Notes: a model not told the origin generated them from the sequence alone. A DNA stretch of 64,000 bases from Spongospora subterranea f. sp. subterranea (GCA_049724395.1 JAUGWO010000185.1:1-64000), one strand, 5' to 3'; positions 1 through 11,157 are shown, counted from the stretch's first letter. Program-made: numbers and translations.

Positions 1-922
1 ACTCCGATACCATAACGAAATGAAGCGAGCGCTGGACGGCACCAAACCAACCCCTGCGGGTAAGCGGGGCTTGACGGTTTTGCCCAATAAAGATACGCGC
101 GATCAACCGCACATACCAAAAACAGTAGAAAGACATTTTACGGCAACAGACGGCAGCATATGCCCCAAAACCGGAAACATCCTATTCCGAAGCCATTGTC
201 TCATTCGATTCTGCCAGCGAGACCCAGGATCCATTGAAGATCCTGATAGAACTCACCAACGCAGTTCCATTTCTGAGCTCTTTCAACACCAGAGACATCA
301 AGTTTCTCCCTAGTGGAGCAATCCACATGAGAGGACTAGCAACAGGTATATACACACTCAATAGACGACATTGCACAACTCAGCGAACTAATTTGATGGA
401 ATTCAAGGTCAATTCGTTGAACTCCGCGCGGCTGCCACTGCAAAAATGTTTCTGTGTGAAGCCCCAGGCACAGAGATCAACGACGAAAAGCGGCAAGTGG
501 TGGCTTTCAAACTGCCCCCAAGTTTTGCTAACTCAAAAATACTCCTGAAAGCGACCGACCCACCAATACCGATACAATTTTTTCAATGTAAAGACAAAAC
601 AACATTTAAACTTACGTACCAGACTGAGGAAGAAGCCAAAAAAGTTCTTCTGCAAGGACACATCAAATTATTCGGATCAAGATACCCAGTGTCAAAAACC
701 GACAAAAAAAAGTACCAATGTCTGTCATGTCTGCCAGCGCATCGAATGCTCCGCACGACCGTGTCACTCGATACGATGCGCGATATGTGGAGAACCACAC
801 AAGACAAAGCACTGCGACGCAGACAAAAGCTTACCGCCGAAATGCTCAACCTGTGATGCTCAGGGACACCTTGCGAAAGTTTGCCCACTTAGGAAAGTGG
901 GAAAATAGTATTAAAAGTTTGA
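1..922 (+). pseudogene. LINE A ORF1 (Gag-like nucleic-acid binding protein), partial and frameshifted
   Basis: Coding-like sequence runs through more than one frame: about 183-400, 446-730 and 732-922. The last part encodes two classic zinc knuckles of CX2CX4HX4C form, CAICGEPHKTKHC at 777-815 and CSTCDAQGHLAKVC at 843-884, which are typical of LINE ORF1 nucleic-acid chaperones. The middle part (446-730) contains an IPIQFF segment that resembles IQFF in the ORF1 of LINE B. The frame changes near 731, just before the knuckles, so this copy cannot make a full ORF1 protein. The final TGA at 920-922 lies about ten bases before ORF2. The N-terminal part is cut by the window edge. Confidence 0.75.
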
Positions 923-932
923 AATCATTACC

Positions 933-2075
933 TTGTTACACACATTACACAAATCACCCCCACGAACAACAAACAGTCGGCACGCCTACCTTAATTATAG
1001 GAACAGTTATCAAATGACCAAAATCGCAGACCACATAATGCATGACACTCCAATGAGTGCCGACTGTCGTGAGATCCAACGAACACTTTTAAACACACCA
1101 ACACACCATACCTGTGAACAAACCAGACAACCAAGGACTGCACTAATCCATCAATACAAACAATCACACCCCAAAAACAAAGTCATTGATCTCACCACAG
1201 ACACACAACAAAGAAGGCAAGAAACAACAACGATAACTACCTCGAAACAAGGACCACAAGTCCAAAAACGTGATGGAATGCACCCAACACGGTTGATTGA
1301 AATTATCCAAGAGCTATACGTTTTCAAAGATGTAATCGGGATAGGAAACTGTGCCCTGGAAGCAATCCGAACATCAGGGGCCATCCCTAACTCATCCGTT
1401 CAACAATTGAGAAAAGATATCTGTCAATACGCCAGAAACCCACAGCAAGGACGTGTGATAGCACAAACGATATTGAACTATGCAGGATCATTACCAAACC
1501 ACGAGGGTATTACACTAGATGATTACCTCGACATAATGCAACAAGATCGTCAATGGGCTGGGCTATTTGAGCTCACGATAGCGGCATTCCTGTTCAAAAT
1601 CAACATCATCATAATAAGCCACTCCACAAAGCCGTTTAGCACAAATATCCGAAAATGGATTGATAATTCCTTTCCAAAACTACGAGACAGCAGGGAATGG
1701 AATACGACAATACACCTACTGCATCATAAACAGGGAAACCCATTGACCCCAATGGAACACACCAGCCTCAACCACTATGCAACTTTGTTCCCGGTAAATA
1801 TGGACGGCCGAAACTCGAACTTGAATGCCCTGATGACAGAAGAACAGTGTGAGCAGTACATCTCGCACTATAAAGAGAATCCCACTAAACATAACGACAC
1901 ACAAAAACCAGACGCAACCACCGAAGAACACAGCAAACAAAACTCCAATTTGACCCACAAAAACGAAGAGCCTCCAAACACTGACTGTAAAAAACTCTCA
2001 TGTGGCAGCAGGACCAAACAGAACCTTCAACAAACAAAAACTGATAATAACATGAAAAAACGTAAACAAAATTAG
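933..2075 (+). CDS. LINE A ORF2 N-terminal part: OTU-like cysteine protease domain
   Basis: The reading frame opens at a TTG (933) where LINE B has ATG; the first ATG here is at 1014. Counting from 933, the catalytic Cys sits in GIGNC at residue 140, the central OTU motif is QWAGLFELTIAAFLFKINII at about 207-226, and the catalytic His is in LNHYATL at residue 281. OTU proteases are deubiquitinase-like cysteine peptidases. The usual Asp two residues before the Asn-Cys pair is Ile here. A Lys/Gln/Asn-rich linker follows. The frame ends at 2075 because of one extra A in the run near 2055; in LINE B the same region reads through into the endonuclease, so the intact family has one fused ORF2. Confidence 0.85.
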   Translation: MLHTLHKSPPRTTNSRHAYLNYRNSYQMTKIADHIMHDTPMSADCREIQRTLLNTPTHHTCEQTRQPRTALIHQYKQSHPKNKVIDLTTDTQQRRQETTTITTSKQGPQVQKRDGMHPTRLIEIIQELYVFKDVIGIGNCALEAIRTSGAIPNSSVQQLRKDICQYARNPQQGRVIAQTILNYAGSLPNHEGITLDDYLDIMQQDRQWAGLFELTIAAFLFKINIIIISHSTKPFSTNIRKWIDNSFPKLRDSREWNTTIHLLHHKQGNPLTPMEHTSLNHYATLFPVNMDGRNSNLNALMTEEQCEQYISHYKENPTKHNDTQKPDATTEEHSKQNSNLTHKNEEPPNTDCKKLSCGSRTKQNLQQTKTDNNMKKRKQN

Positions 2076-2298
2076 TCGCACACCCAAAAGAAGCAAAAAA
2101 CGACTCACTCCGTACTGCACTGAGGATGACAAACCTGCTAGGACCCACGAACTCAAACTGAAAAGGTTAAAGTCACAACCAACCAATAAACGATTCCTGG
2201 AAACTGAGGCTGAAGTTCAAGGCCATAAATCCAAGAGGAGACACCTCAATGCAAATGAGGCCGATCGCGAATACAGCCAATTTACAAATAGCTCATCA

Positions 2299-5200
2299 AT
2301 GGTCCAACCAATTCCAGAACCCAAGCAACCTTGCCAGCATAGACTGATGCAATCCAAAATTCCCCACTTTTTCAAATCTAATCAAAAAACCCACAAACTA
2401 CTTCTAGGTAACACGACTACCAAACAACAACTGGTAAAAACAAAACAACCAACAAAACCCATATCGTTACGATATGAGACCATGAAAAAAGCAAACCGTA
2501 TTACCAACTACTTCAGCACAGCACAAAATACGAGACCCTTTAAGAAAAAACACACAGGCATAAACAAGGTCGCCAATCACGGCTATCGAATTGCACAATG
2601 GAATGCCGGCCGTCTAACGGAGATTAAGTCTTATGAACTGGCTCGATTCACAAACAAACACAAGATCGACGTTATATGCATATCCGAGCTAGGGCACAGA
2701 AGAAGAATAGCCGGATTCCCTAATTATCACTGCAGCGATACATTCACTCAATCAGCAATATTCTGGAGGGAGGGATTGGATATCCAAACAATCAACTGCC
2801 CCACCATCAACATATTTGAAAAATCGCGAATCAACACGCAACTACTACTATTGAATAAGGAAATAATGCTGATACATGCATACATACCACCAGACGTCAA
2901 CAATAAGGCGAGAGCCAGGTTCTGGAAAGCCATGGAACAATTTGCAGACGAACAGAATATGCCAACGATAATTACAGGAGACCTGAACACAAAAGATAAA
3001 CGATTTGGAAAAAATCACGAAGAACACCACGAATACCTTGACTCCTTTCTAATGGAATTTTCCATGATAAATAATATCAACACACCAACCAGAGGTTCAA
3101 ACAATTTAGACATCACGCTTTGCAATCAAGAATTTCTCCCATTCGTCCAAAGCTGGAAAGCGCACGCTAGCTTGAGCAGTGATCATCTGCCAACAATTAT
3201 CAAAACTACCATCCCAACAAGTCGGCAAAAACGCACAAACACGCTGAGTGAGCCCATCAAAATAATAGATAATGAAAGAACCATGAACAAGCTCATGGAG
3301 CGAATCACATACATGAAACGCGATCAACTGACTCTGACAAATATTCATAAGATAATAGCAGGGTCGATCCACCACAAAACTATTCGTAGCAACGCATGTC
3401 CCTTCTGGAGCGATGAACTGAAAATCGCGTACAAGCGAAGGAACCGCGCCAAAACAAAATGGCAACAATCAATGATAAAACAGCACCGACCTGAACGCAT
3501 CGAGAAAAGGAAACGAAAATTACAGAAACTAGACACACGTTTCAAAAACCTTTTTAAAAAACACAAACACAAACACTTACTTAGGCTGGCAAAGGAAGCT
3601 AGTAAGGACAGTACGGGAACAGCAACATGGAAGATGCTGAAAACCCTGATTCCGCAAACAAACAAAAAGCATCGTATCTTCGCAACACGTACCAACAATG
3701 CAGTTGAAGAAGCAAATCTAATCGCTCAAAATTTCAGCGCCATTTATAACCCACTCGATCTTGAGCTATCCCAGGATGAGCGAACAAAATACAGTGAATT
3801 GGTCATGGACCTAAAACGACGAAGGGCTTGTAGCCATCCACCACCCATCACAAAAAGAGAGCTGGACAGGGCAGTGACAAAGGCAAAAAGTAGAGCAGCT
3901 CCTGGAATAGACGGGATCTCTTCAAAACTTCTAAAACAAATCTGCGCAAATGACAAATTAGCAGAGAGTATCCGACAAGCGATTAACAATGACATCATTG
4001 TAAAAGGGTCATTCCCAGATACCTTGAAGATGGCAAAAATAATCCCTTTACCGAAATCCAAACCCGGTGACTACCGCCCGATAGCCTTATTGACTTCTTT
4101 GGCAAAGTTGGTTGAAAGTATCATTGAACATCGACTACGCCAGCAATCAGAGAAACACATTCCGAAGAATCAGTCGGGCTGCAGACCAGCTCACAGCACC
4201 TCACATGCGTTGCTTAGACTTCTACACAATTCAGCCATTGCTGCCGCATCAAAAAATCGATTTGCTGTGGTCCTATACGACTACATGAAAGCTTTTGACA
4301 GAGTCCAACGACCACTCTTGATAGAAAAATTGAATCGAATGGGAATAGAGCCATATCTAACACTGTTAATTGATAACTGGTTAACGAACCGAATGTACGA
4401 GGTGCATTTTCGAAATGTGCGATCATCACAGTTTGAGCAGAATAATGGAATTCCACAAGGGTCCAGTATTAGTGTTCTACTGTGGATATTGTATATCTAT
4501 GATGCACCTTTAAATATGAACAATAGCAACGTATATGTTGACGACACTACACAATGGGAACAGGGCACTTCTAAGAAAGAGGTCGCTGATAAACTACGAG
4601 AAAGCAGCAGCGAACTGTATAACTGGTGCAAGGCCAACAAAATCAAATTACAATGGATGAAGACATTTCTCCTGTTTAATAGACACGCAGACTCAGACAA
4701 AATAGTAGTTGATGCAAATCACAAAATCCATACTGCGACAACAATGAAATACCTTGGGGCTAACCTATTGGCAAATCCAGCTTGCAACAAATCAACAATA
4801 CAGATTGATATGACAGAACCGGCAGCCGACATTCGACGACGCTGCAAATTAATGAGATTATTGAGACAATTTCAATTACCAACAAATTTGTTCCAACAAA
4901 TCTGTAAAGGATTCATTGGAGGCAAACTCAACTACTATCTACCTTGGATAGCGGGAGAAATGACGAGCACCACTTTCAGACCAATGGAAATAGCATACAA
5001 TGATTACATGAGAACCTATACAGGATCATTCATATCGACACCAATCACACTATTACACGCTATATCAGGATTCCCATTATTGAGAGACAAAATTATTAGC
5101 GCAGCCACGATGACAGTTTTAGCCGCGCGCGCCAACGGATCACAACTGGGACAGGACTACACCAAATGGACAGGATTCGGCGATGGCTGGTCTCCACTTG

Positions 5201-6300
5201 GCCAAGTCTGGAAAGCTCTCAGAGAGAGAGTCCCGAAAGGATACAAAACCATACATGCAATGGTAGATATTGCACCAAACATTCTCGAGGCTCTCTATAC
5301 AGTAAATTACCACAAAACCACACGAAAGGAGGCAATTGAAAAGCACAAAAGAAACGAACTTCTTCCACGTGACCCGGATGTAGAAATCTGGACTGATGGC
5401 AGTTTTACCAAAGGGAAAAAAGGGGGTGCTGCTGCCCTCATGCAATACAAAAGCACTAAAGGTGTAGCGGCAAATTACATTGAGGAGAAGTCGCAAATCA
5501 AACTGAGTCGCAAAATCACCTCGAGTTACGAAGCCGAGATCATTGCACTACATGCTGGGCTAGAACTGGCCATCGATCAGAGATTTGTAAACAGAACCAT
5601 CCACATAATGACAGACTCGTTATCCTGGGTAAGTCAATTTCAATCACTACCTATCAAACCACGAAGAGTATATGCAGTTGTGGCAGACTCTGCTCGACTA
5701 CTAGCGAAACTATCCCGTCGTAATCAGATACACATTCACTACGTTCCAAGTCATGTCCATTACACAAGTGACACATCTGACAATGACAACTCGAAAGCTA
5801 TAGGACGAAGCAATGATATTGATCAACTAGCAAAAAATGCGGCGAATATTGGGACCAAAATAGAGCATGCACCATTTCTGTCATCCTTTAAACTACAACT
5901 TAAGAAATACGAACGAAGTCAATTAAAACAGTATTTGAAGGCGAACGTCAAACGCAGCCACTTCCAAAACTACCCGGATAGAGACCTGTTTCGCAAACTA
6001 CCAGGTGAATCCCTACCACACATGCTAATTAACAGAGCGCGAACTGGACATAGCAGATGCAGACAGCACCTCAGCAACATTGGAATGGAAGACACGAACA
6101 AGTGCAGACACTGCGACAAACATCCCGAAACAATCGAACATCAGGTGTTACAATGCGAAGTATTCAAAAAGCGACTCAAGAAATGCAGACGACTTTACAA
6201 GACACTACCGGCAACTACTTTCACCACAGCAATCTGGAGCCACGAGAAGGCAATGACGAAAATTTTGCGAAAAGCTGAAAAAGCAGGCTGCTTTATCTAG
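2299..6300 (+). CDS. LINE A ORF2: APE endonuclease, reverse transcriptase, RNase H, C-terminal zinc knuckle
   Basis: 1333 residues from the ATG at 2299, although the frame is continuous with upstream sequence in the related copy. Endonuclease (about residues 95-300): QWNAG, ISELG, HAYIPP, ITGDLNTK and SSDHLP carry the metal and catalytic residues. RT (about 530-800): AAPGIDGIS, LYDYMKAFDR, GIPQGSSIS and the catalytic YVDDT. RNase H (about 1030-1170): IWTDGSF, SSYEAEIIAL, MTDSLSWV, then VPSHVHYTSD and SNDIDQLAK supply D, E, D, H and D. The C-terminus has CRHCDKHPETIEHQVLQC, a CCHC-like knuckle. All key residues are present, so this ORF looks enzymatically intact apart from its separation from the OTU part. 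It copies LINE RNA at a nicked target site. Confidence 0.95.
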   Translation: MVQPIPEPKQPCQHRLMQSKIPHFFKSNQKTHKLLLGNTTTKQQLVKTKQPTKPISLRYETMKKANRITNYFSTAQNTRPFKKKHTGINKVANHGYRIAQWNAGRLTEIKSYELARFTNKHKIDVICISELGHRRRIAGFPNYHCSDTFTQSAIFWREGLDIQTINCPTINIFEKSRINTQLLLLNKEIMLIHAYIPPDVNNKARARFWKAMEQFADEQNMPTIITGDLNTKDKRFGKNHEEHHEYLDSFLMEFSMINNINTPTRGSNNLDITLCNQEFLPFVQSWKAHASLSSDHLPTIIKTTIPTSRQKRTNTLSEPIKIIDNERTMNKLMERITYMKRDQLTLTNIHKIIAGSIHHKTIRSNACPFWSDELKIAYKRRNRAKTKWQQSMIKQHRPERIEKRKRKLQKLDTRFKNLFKKHKHKHLLRLAKEASKDSTGTATWKMLKTLIPQTNKKHRIFATRTNNAVEEANLIAQNFSAIYNPLDLELSQDERTKYSELVMDLKRRRACSHPPPITKRELDRAVTKAKSRAAPGIDGISSKLLKQICANDKLAESIRQAINNDIIVKGSFPDTLKMAKIIPLPKSKPGDYRPIALLTSLAKLVESIIEHRLRQQSEKHIPKNQSGCRPAHSTSHALLRLLHNSAIAAASKNRFAVVLYDYMKAFDRVQRPLLIEKLNRMGIEPYLTLLIDNWLTNRMYEVHFRNVRSSQFEQNNGIPQGSSISVLLWILYIYDAPLNMNNSNVYVDDTTQWEQGTSKKEVADKLRESSSELYNWCKANKIKLQWMKTFLLFNRHADSDKIVVDANHKIHTATTMKYLGANLLANPACNKSTIQIDMTEPAADIRRRCKLMRLLRQFQLPTNLFQQICKGFIGGKLNYYLPWIAGEMTSTTFRPMEIAYNDYMRTYTGSFISTPITLLHAISGFPLLRDKIISAATMTVLAARANGSQLGQDYTKWTGFGDGWSPLGQVWKALRERVPKGYKTIHAMVDIAPNILEALYTVNYHKTTRKEAIEKHKRNELLPRDPDVEIWTDGSFTKGKKGGAAALMQYKSTKGVAANYIEEKSQIKLSRKITSSYEAEIIALHAGLELAIDQRFVNRTIHIMTDSLSWVSQFQSLPIKPRRVYAVVADSARLLAKLSRRNQIHIHYVPSHVHYTSDTSDNDNSKAIGRSNDIDQLAKNAANIGTKIEHAPFLSSFKLQLKKYERSQLKQYLKANVKRSHFQNYPDRDLFRKLPGESLPHMLINRARTGHSRCRQHLSNIGMEDTNKCRHCDKHPETIEHQVLQCEVFKKRLKKCRRLYKTLPATTFTTAIWSHEKAMTKILRKAEKAGCFI

Positions 6301-6600
6301 ATATGTCTAATCTTTCCTGGGTCTGACCACATGGCCATAATGAATGTGGAAGAGTGAGCTGCTTGCAGTAAACTCGAAACTCTGGATAGGCAATGTAATC
6401 GGGTGGGGGCAGGTCCCATTCGGTATGGTCGTAGGACAGGTTATGTTGCTGAATCCAGCTGGTCTAATAGGTTCCTTCATTGGCTACCCAAGCTACTTGT
6501 AGCGGCCAGGCGGAAGTAGGGAAAACCTGGTAGTACACAGGATTACCCGACCCATAAGAACCCGCGAACCTTTGTATACCATACCATACCATTTGTATAT
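6301..6600 (+). other. LINE A 3' UTR and ACCAT tail
   Basis: The 300 bp after the ORF2 stop are shared with LINE B (13022-13320, reverse) and with the 3' end of LINE D (54930-55165). The last part is AACCCGCGAACCTTTGTA followed by ACCATACCATACC, then Copia sequence resumes. This final block is the same unit that is tandemly amplified at 55165-57735. The tail is a short ACCAT repeat rather than poly(A). Confidence 0.85.
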
Positions 6601-7687
6601 TATCATCCGATTGCTGGTAATCAGGAAAATCAGGCCTTCTGAAGCGGCTTGGCCAGGAGAAAATAGGTTCTTTTCCAAGTCTGGGACGTAAAGGACCTTG
6701 CTTTTGACATGATCAGAACCTGAGAATTGTATATTCGCGACTCCAGCACCTTGAACAGGGATTGTTGTGTTATCAGCTAGTTCTACCTTCCCATCGATAG
6801 GTTCAAAATCAAAAAGCAAGTTTCTATTGTTAGTCATGTGACTCGAGCAGGCGGTGTCCAAGTGCCAGACGTTTGCATCAGATCCGGATGAGTAATGTGA
6901 AGGCGAATGTTGTTTATTAGACTTGCGGAGCTCGGGATGTTGCATGAAACATTGTGCATCAGAGTGACTTGAATGCGGATGAACTTTGCACTTGGGTTTG
7001 CGCTGTGATGAGAAAACGAAGCAAACTCAGTCTTGGTTGAGCGTATTTGTGATTCCCGAGTTTGAAGCAGTTCGGTCACTTTAGCAATTGTCATGGTCTG
7101 CTGAGAACTTGCATCTTCCGTCGCATCAAGGGTGGCGATGATGGAATCAAAATCAGGCGGTAATCCTTCAAGTACTTTGTCGATAATGTCCTGTGAAGAT
7201 AATTCACGACCACATGCCTTCAAATCTTTCGATGCGGTGACGACCTTTGCAATGTATGATGATATTGCTTCAGGGCCCTTTTTCAGTGACCAAAACAAAC
7301 GCCAGGCTTGAATCCGACTGCCGCGACCATTAATTTCATATTGTGCGCAGAGCTCCAGAAAAACAGCGCGCGCTGTTGGTAGATCAATAACAGAACTTAG
7401 AATGTCATCAGAAAGACATAGGCAAATTATGCTCTTGGCACGTTTCGCCAGTTTATCAGTTTGCGAGTCTTGCAAGCGATCGATGATGCTGTTGCCAGTG
7501 TCAATGTCGCGGGAGATATCTTCCAGAACAAATTGGTCTAAACCTCGGCAATCGAGAGTCATGAGAAGCTTAGCTTTCCAAAGTTGAAACGAAGCACGCT
7601 CGCCATTGAAGATCGGGACGCGCAGTTGTTCTTGACTTAAGTCGCTCATCGGAGAAGAATGCGGAAGAACTTGAATGATAAAGGAAA

Positions 7688-8128
7688 TATACACCTAAGT
7701 GTGTGTAGGAGATAGAGAAAATGCACACAAAGTGTGTGTAGAAAGATACAGCTAAGTGAATATAGAAAGATACAGCTTTGTGAATGTAGAAAGATACACC
7801 TAAGTGTATGTAGAAAGATACACTTAAGTGTATGTGGAAGGATACACCTAAGTGTATGTGGAGAGATACACCTAAGTGTATGTAGAAAGACACCTAAGTG
7901 TATGTGGAAAGATACTCCTAAGTGTATGTGAAAAGATACACCTATGTGTATGTGGAAAGATACACCTATGTGTATGTGGAAAGATACACCTAAGTGTATG
8001 TGGAAAGATACACCTATGTGTATGTCGAAAGATACACCTAAGTGTATGTGGAAAGATACACCTAAGTGTATGTGGAAAAATACACCTAAGTGTATGTGGA
8101 AAGATACACCTAAGTGTATGTGGAAAGA
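7688..8128 (-). repeat. Hairpin array in the Cop1 leader (24-bp units)
   Basis: About 18 tandem units of 24 bp, written on the plus strand as TACACCTAAGTGTATGTGG plus five bases. Each unit holds an imperfect palindrome with a 6-bp stem (ATACAC/GTGTAT) and a 4-base loop. Units nearest Gag are the most diverged. Because 24 is a multiple of three the array is open in several frames, but the Lys/Trp/Cys-rich translation is an artefact of the repeat. Confidence 0.9.
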
Positions 8129-8197
8129 ACAGCAGCGGCAGAATACACTGGAGCGATTGCAGCCAGCTGGAGTTGGGACTCTTAATCTTCTAGAAGT

Positions 8198-8425
8198 TGA
8201 TGTTGAGGTGATCAAACGAATAGTGGAATGAATTTATTATTGCGTAGATGTTGTTCTAATAGGAGAACAATGGCGAGAACATGATCTATAAATAGCATCG
8301 AATATAAAGTCCGTGCAGTCATCCTTATGTTTGGAAGTTGCCGTGGTTGCGCCCACTGTCCTTACGCAGTTTCTTTCAAAGTGTCCGTGATCAAAGATAC
8401 GGGAATATGACCTTGTATTTCAACA
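8198..8425 (-). repeat. 5' LTR of Cop1
   Basis: About 228 bp. On the minus strand it starts TGTTGAAATACAAGG and ends near ACATCA. It shares blocks with the Cop4/Cop5 LTRs: AATGAATTTATTATTGCG, TAAAGTCCGTGCAGTCA and GCCGTGGTTGCGCCCACTG on the plus strand. Downstream (minus sense) is AGATTAAGAGTCCCAAC, the likely primer-binding region, also found after the LTRs of Cop2 and Cop3. The LTR joins Cop2 RT sequence directly at 8426. Confidence 0.7.
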
Positions 8426-10009
8426 CGATGAACCCATCAGGCTGTTTCATTTAAATATCGCCGTCAATGTTACCGTTAAGGAATGCGCCCACGATGTCGA
8501 TTTGACGAAACAAGCCTTGATCGGCGGTCAAGTGCCATGACGATACGAAATGATTCCGAATGTGCGACAGGAGTGAAAGTTTCACTGTAATCGATACCAG
8601 CACGTTGGGAGAAGCCTTTGATCACCAAACGGGCTTTGAACTTTCGAATACCACCATTCTCCGGTCAGATTAGGCTTGGTTTTGAAGACCCATTTGCAGG
8701 CGATTGCTTTACGGTCTGGAGGTAGTTCTTGCAACGTCCATGTGTCAAATTCGAGCATCTGCTTGTATTCAACCTGCATAGCATCATACCAATGGCCAGC
8801 TTCAGGTTCGTTCAGGGCTTCTGGGACTGTTTGTGGTACGGTAACAGAAGCAATTGTGAGTGATGCGATGTCCGGTCTTGGCAATTTGTTACATGTCGAG
8901 TCCAACTGCAGTGTGTGATTGGCTTGATGTGCTTTCCACCATTCTCCTGGAGGTCGCGATTCTCTAACACTGCGACGAACGACTACTGCCGGTTCGGGGT
9001 CTAAATCATTATTGTTGTCAGGCGAATAAGGTAATGATGCCGCCAAGCAAAACATTGCTGGGGCAACTTCCAATGTGATAGTACACAAAGGGCAAGATCA
9101 GTCAATGTTCGATTAAGCCTTTCAGCCATGCCATTCGATTGTGAGTTTCCCGGGACTGTCCTTCGGTGATGAATGCCTTGAAGGTCTAGCCAATCACGAC
9201 ACTCTTTCTCCGACATGTGTTCGCCTGCGTTGTCTGATTGAAAATTGCAGATAGTTGTGCTGTGAAGGTTGTTGAAATGTCGAATGAACTTCTTGAGGTG
9301 CTCGAACTGCTCAGATTTGTTTCTCAAACAGGCATTTGTGCAGAATCGGCTGTAAGCATCAATGTATGTGACAAAGTACTTGGAACCGTCTATGCCAGGG
9401 GAAGAACATGGGCCCATGAGGTCGCTTACGATGAGTTCACCCGGAGTGGTTTGATGGTGTGTGGTATTCAAGAACGGTCCTTTTGACAATTTCCCCATCA
9501 CGCATGGTTCACAAAAGTGTAATTGCTTGGGAGAAGGTTCTAGTCGAATTCCGTAGCGCGCATCCTTACTCAAATTCGATATTTCCTTGTTGCTGGTATG
9601 GCCTAACCTTACGTGCCATAGTGACAGGGGAAGGCGCACGTCATGTCGGACCGCAAAAGTCGCCGCAAGGTCTGATGATCGGATAGAGTTTGAATCCAGT
9701 CTGTACAGGTTGTCCTTTTCTTTTCGAATCCTTGCAAGTATGTTTCCAACGGGAGCGGTGAAATCATGAGAGTGGAAGATAGTCATGTGTTCGCCATCGA
9801 TCAAAAACTTCATCCCTGATTCTGCTGCTTGGCCGGGAGAAAGAGGTTTTTCCACAGGTCCGGAACCGCCAAAACATTCTCAAGTGGAATTGACCTTCCT
9901 TGTACGCGCAAATTGCAGTTACCAGATCCAACTGAAGGGATGGAAGTGTTGTCGCCCAGTTGAATTTCTGGGTTCAGACTTGCGCTTCGGAATTGCGATC
10001 TGATCTGAC

Positions 10010-10825
10010 GGTCAAATGTCATGTGGTTGGAACAGCCAGTATCTACATGCCTGGCCCTGGACTTGTTAAATGAAGCTTGAGAGGCATAAAGGTAGTTTTG
10101 AACTTGTCCCTGTTTATTATGTCTCGGCTGCCAGCTGCTAGGGCGAAGCTCAGGGTGCTGTGCATAACATTGGTCATCCGTATGGCCAAGGTGTGAGTGA
10201 ACTTTGCATCGACGCTTCTTGCCTGCAATGTTTGCTTGTGTAGAGGTAATATCTTGGCCTTGACGAGCTTCTTCGTTTAGCAGCAGCGAGGTGATCGTGA
10301 CTAGTGAAATATGATCAAAGTCCTGGCAGTCTAAGGCAGTTGCAATTGTATGAAAACGGCTATCGAGGTTGCAAACAACGAGTGCTGAAATTAATTTTTC
10401 TGGTATCTCGATGCCTGCACCTTGGAGGTCTCGGGCTCGAGATTCGACTCGGCCTATAAATTCTTGATAGCCGATTTCAAACAATTGCAACTGCCTTAGA
10501 CTGCCAGGACTTTGATCATATTTCACTAGTCACGATCACCTCGCTGCTGCTAAACGAAGAAGCTCGTCAAGGCCAAGATATTACCTCTACACAAGCAAAC
10601 ATTGCTGGCAAGAATCGTCGATGCAAAGTTCACCCACTCCTTGGCCATACGGATGACCAATGTTATGCACAACACCCTGAGCTTCGCCCTAGCAGCTGGC
10701 AGCCGAGACATAATAAACAGGGACAAATTCAAAACTACCATTATGCCTCTGAAGCTTCATTTTAACAAGTCCAGGGCCTGGCATGTAGATACTGGCTGTT
10801 CCAACCACATGACATTTGACCGTAA
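10010..10825. repeat. Inverted duplication inside Cop2 (arms about 340 bp)
   Basis: The minus-strand Gag-to-protease stretch at about 10010-10350 reappears on the plus strand at about 10484-10825 with only scattered differences. Both arms encode the same QCYAQHPEL and HVDTGCSNHMTFDR motifs in opposite directions. A spacer of about 130 bp of Gag sequence separates them. Single-stranded, this region could fold back into a long hairpin. Confidence 0.85.
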
Positions 10826-11157
10826 CCCATTGGCGCAACTTACGACAACTGAAGAGAGTGATTTGCGCTGGTAGATGTTATGGAGTTTGACCCAAGACGC
10901 GTGAGCAGAGGTTTCAGAGAGTAAAATGACGGAGTACCGAGTCACCCACGTTCAGTTCGATGACACCCCGGGTTTTCGTATCGGTACGGCTCGACGTCGT
11001 CTCAGTTCGCGGTTCGACAGGGTCGAATGTTGCTGGATTATAGGAGATTGATGTATCGTAATCTGTGTCCTGTAATATGGCCATCATCCGACGCTTCCAG
11101 ATAGGGAAATCGTCGGATCCTTCGAGGTTGTTGATGTTATAGACCGTGGACATCATG

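Larger units (their letters stand above)
1..6600 (+). mobile_element. LINE A: non-LTR retrotransposon with OTU, EN, RT and RNase H, 5' end outside window
   Basis: The element reads left to right as an ORF1 remnant with zinc knuckles, an OTU-like protease region, an endonuclease-RT-RNase H ORF, a 300-bp 3' UTR and a short (ACCAT)n tail. Presence of both APE endonuclease and RNase H with a C-terminal CCHC knuckle fits the I/Tad/Jockey-like supergroup. Its 3' end abuts Copia Cop1 sequence, so it inserted antisense into that element. By eye its ORF2 differs from LINE B at only scattered positions, so both are recent. Compared with LINE B, one extra A in an A-run near 2055 splits what is otherwise one ORF. 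The 5' end and upstream target site are not in the window. Confidence 0.93.
6597..8425 (-). mobile_element. Cop1: Copia-type LTR retrotransposon fossil (LTR, leader, Gag, protease part)
   Basis: Reading on the minus strand: LTR 8425-8198, primer-binding region about 8197-8170, leader with hairpin array 8128-7688, Gag from the ATG at 7646, then a protease region with a DTACSSHM-type active-site motif, after which LINE A interrupts it. The remaining pol is outside the window. Gag ends with a C-H-H-C zinc knuckle followed by QHPEL, as in Cop2 and Cop3. The element is broken, with a few breaks besides the LINE insertion. It sits inside the RT region of Cop2, so Cop2 is older. Gag is close to that of Cop3. 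Confidence 0.85.

Noticed and set aside
2748-5496. Antisense ORFs of 60-120 codons inside LINE A and the matching ones in LINE B and LINE C
   Set aside because: They mirror the LINE coding strand, have no independent motifs and recur at the same places in each copy.
7646-8231. ORFs rich in CMWKDTPK or HIHLGVSF repeats
   Set aside because: They are translations of the 24-bp hairpin array in the Cop1 leader. Both strands are open because the unit is a multiple of three.
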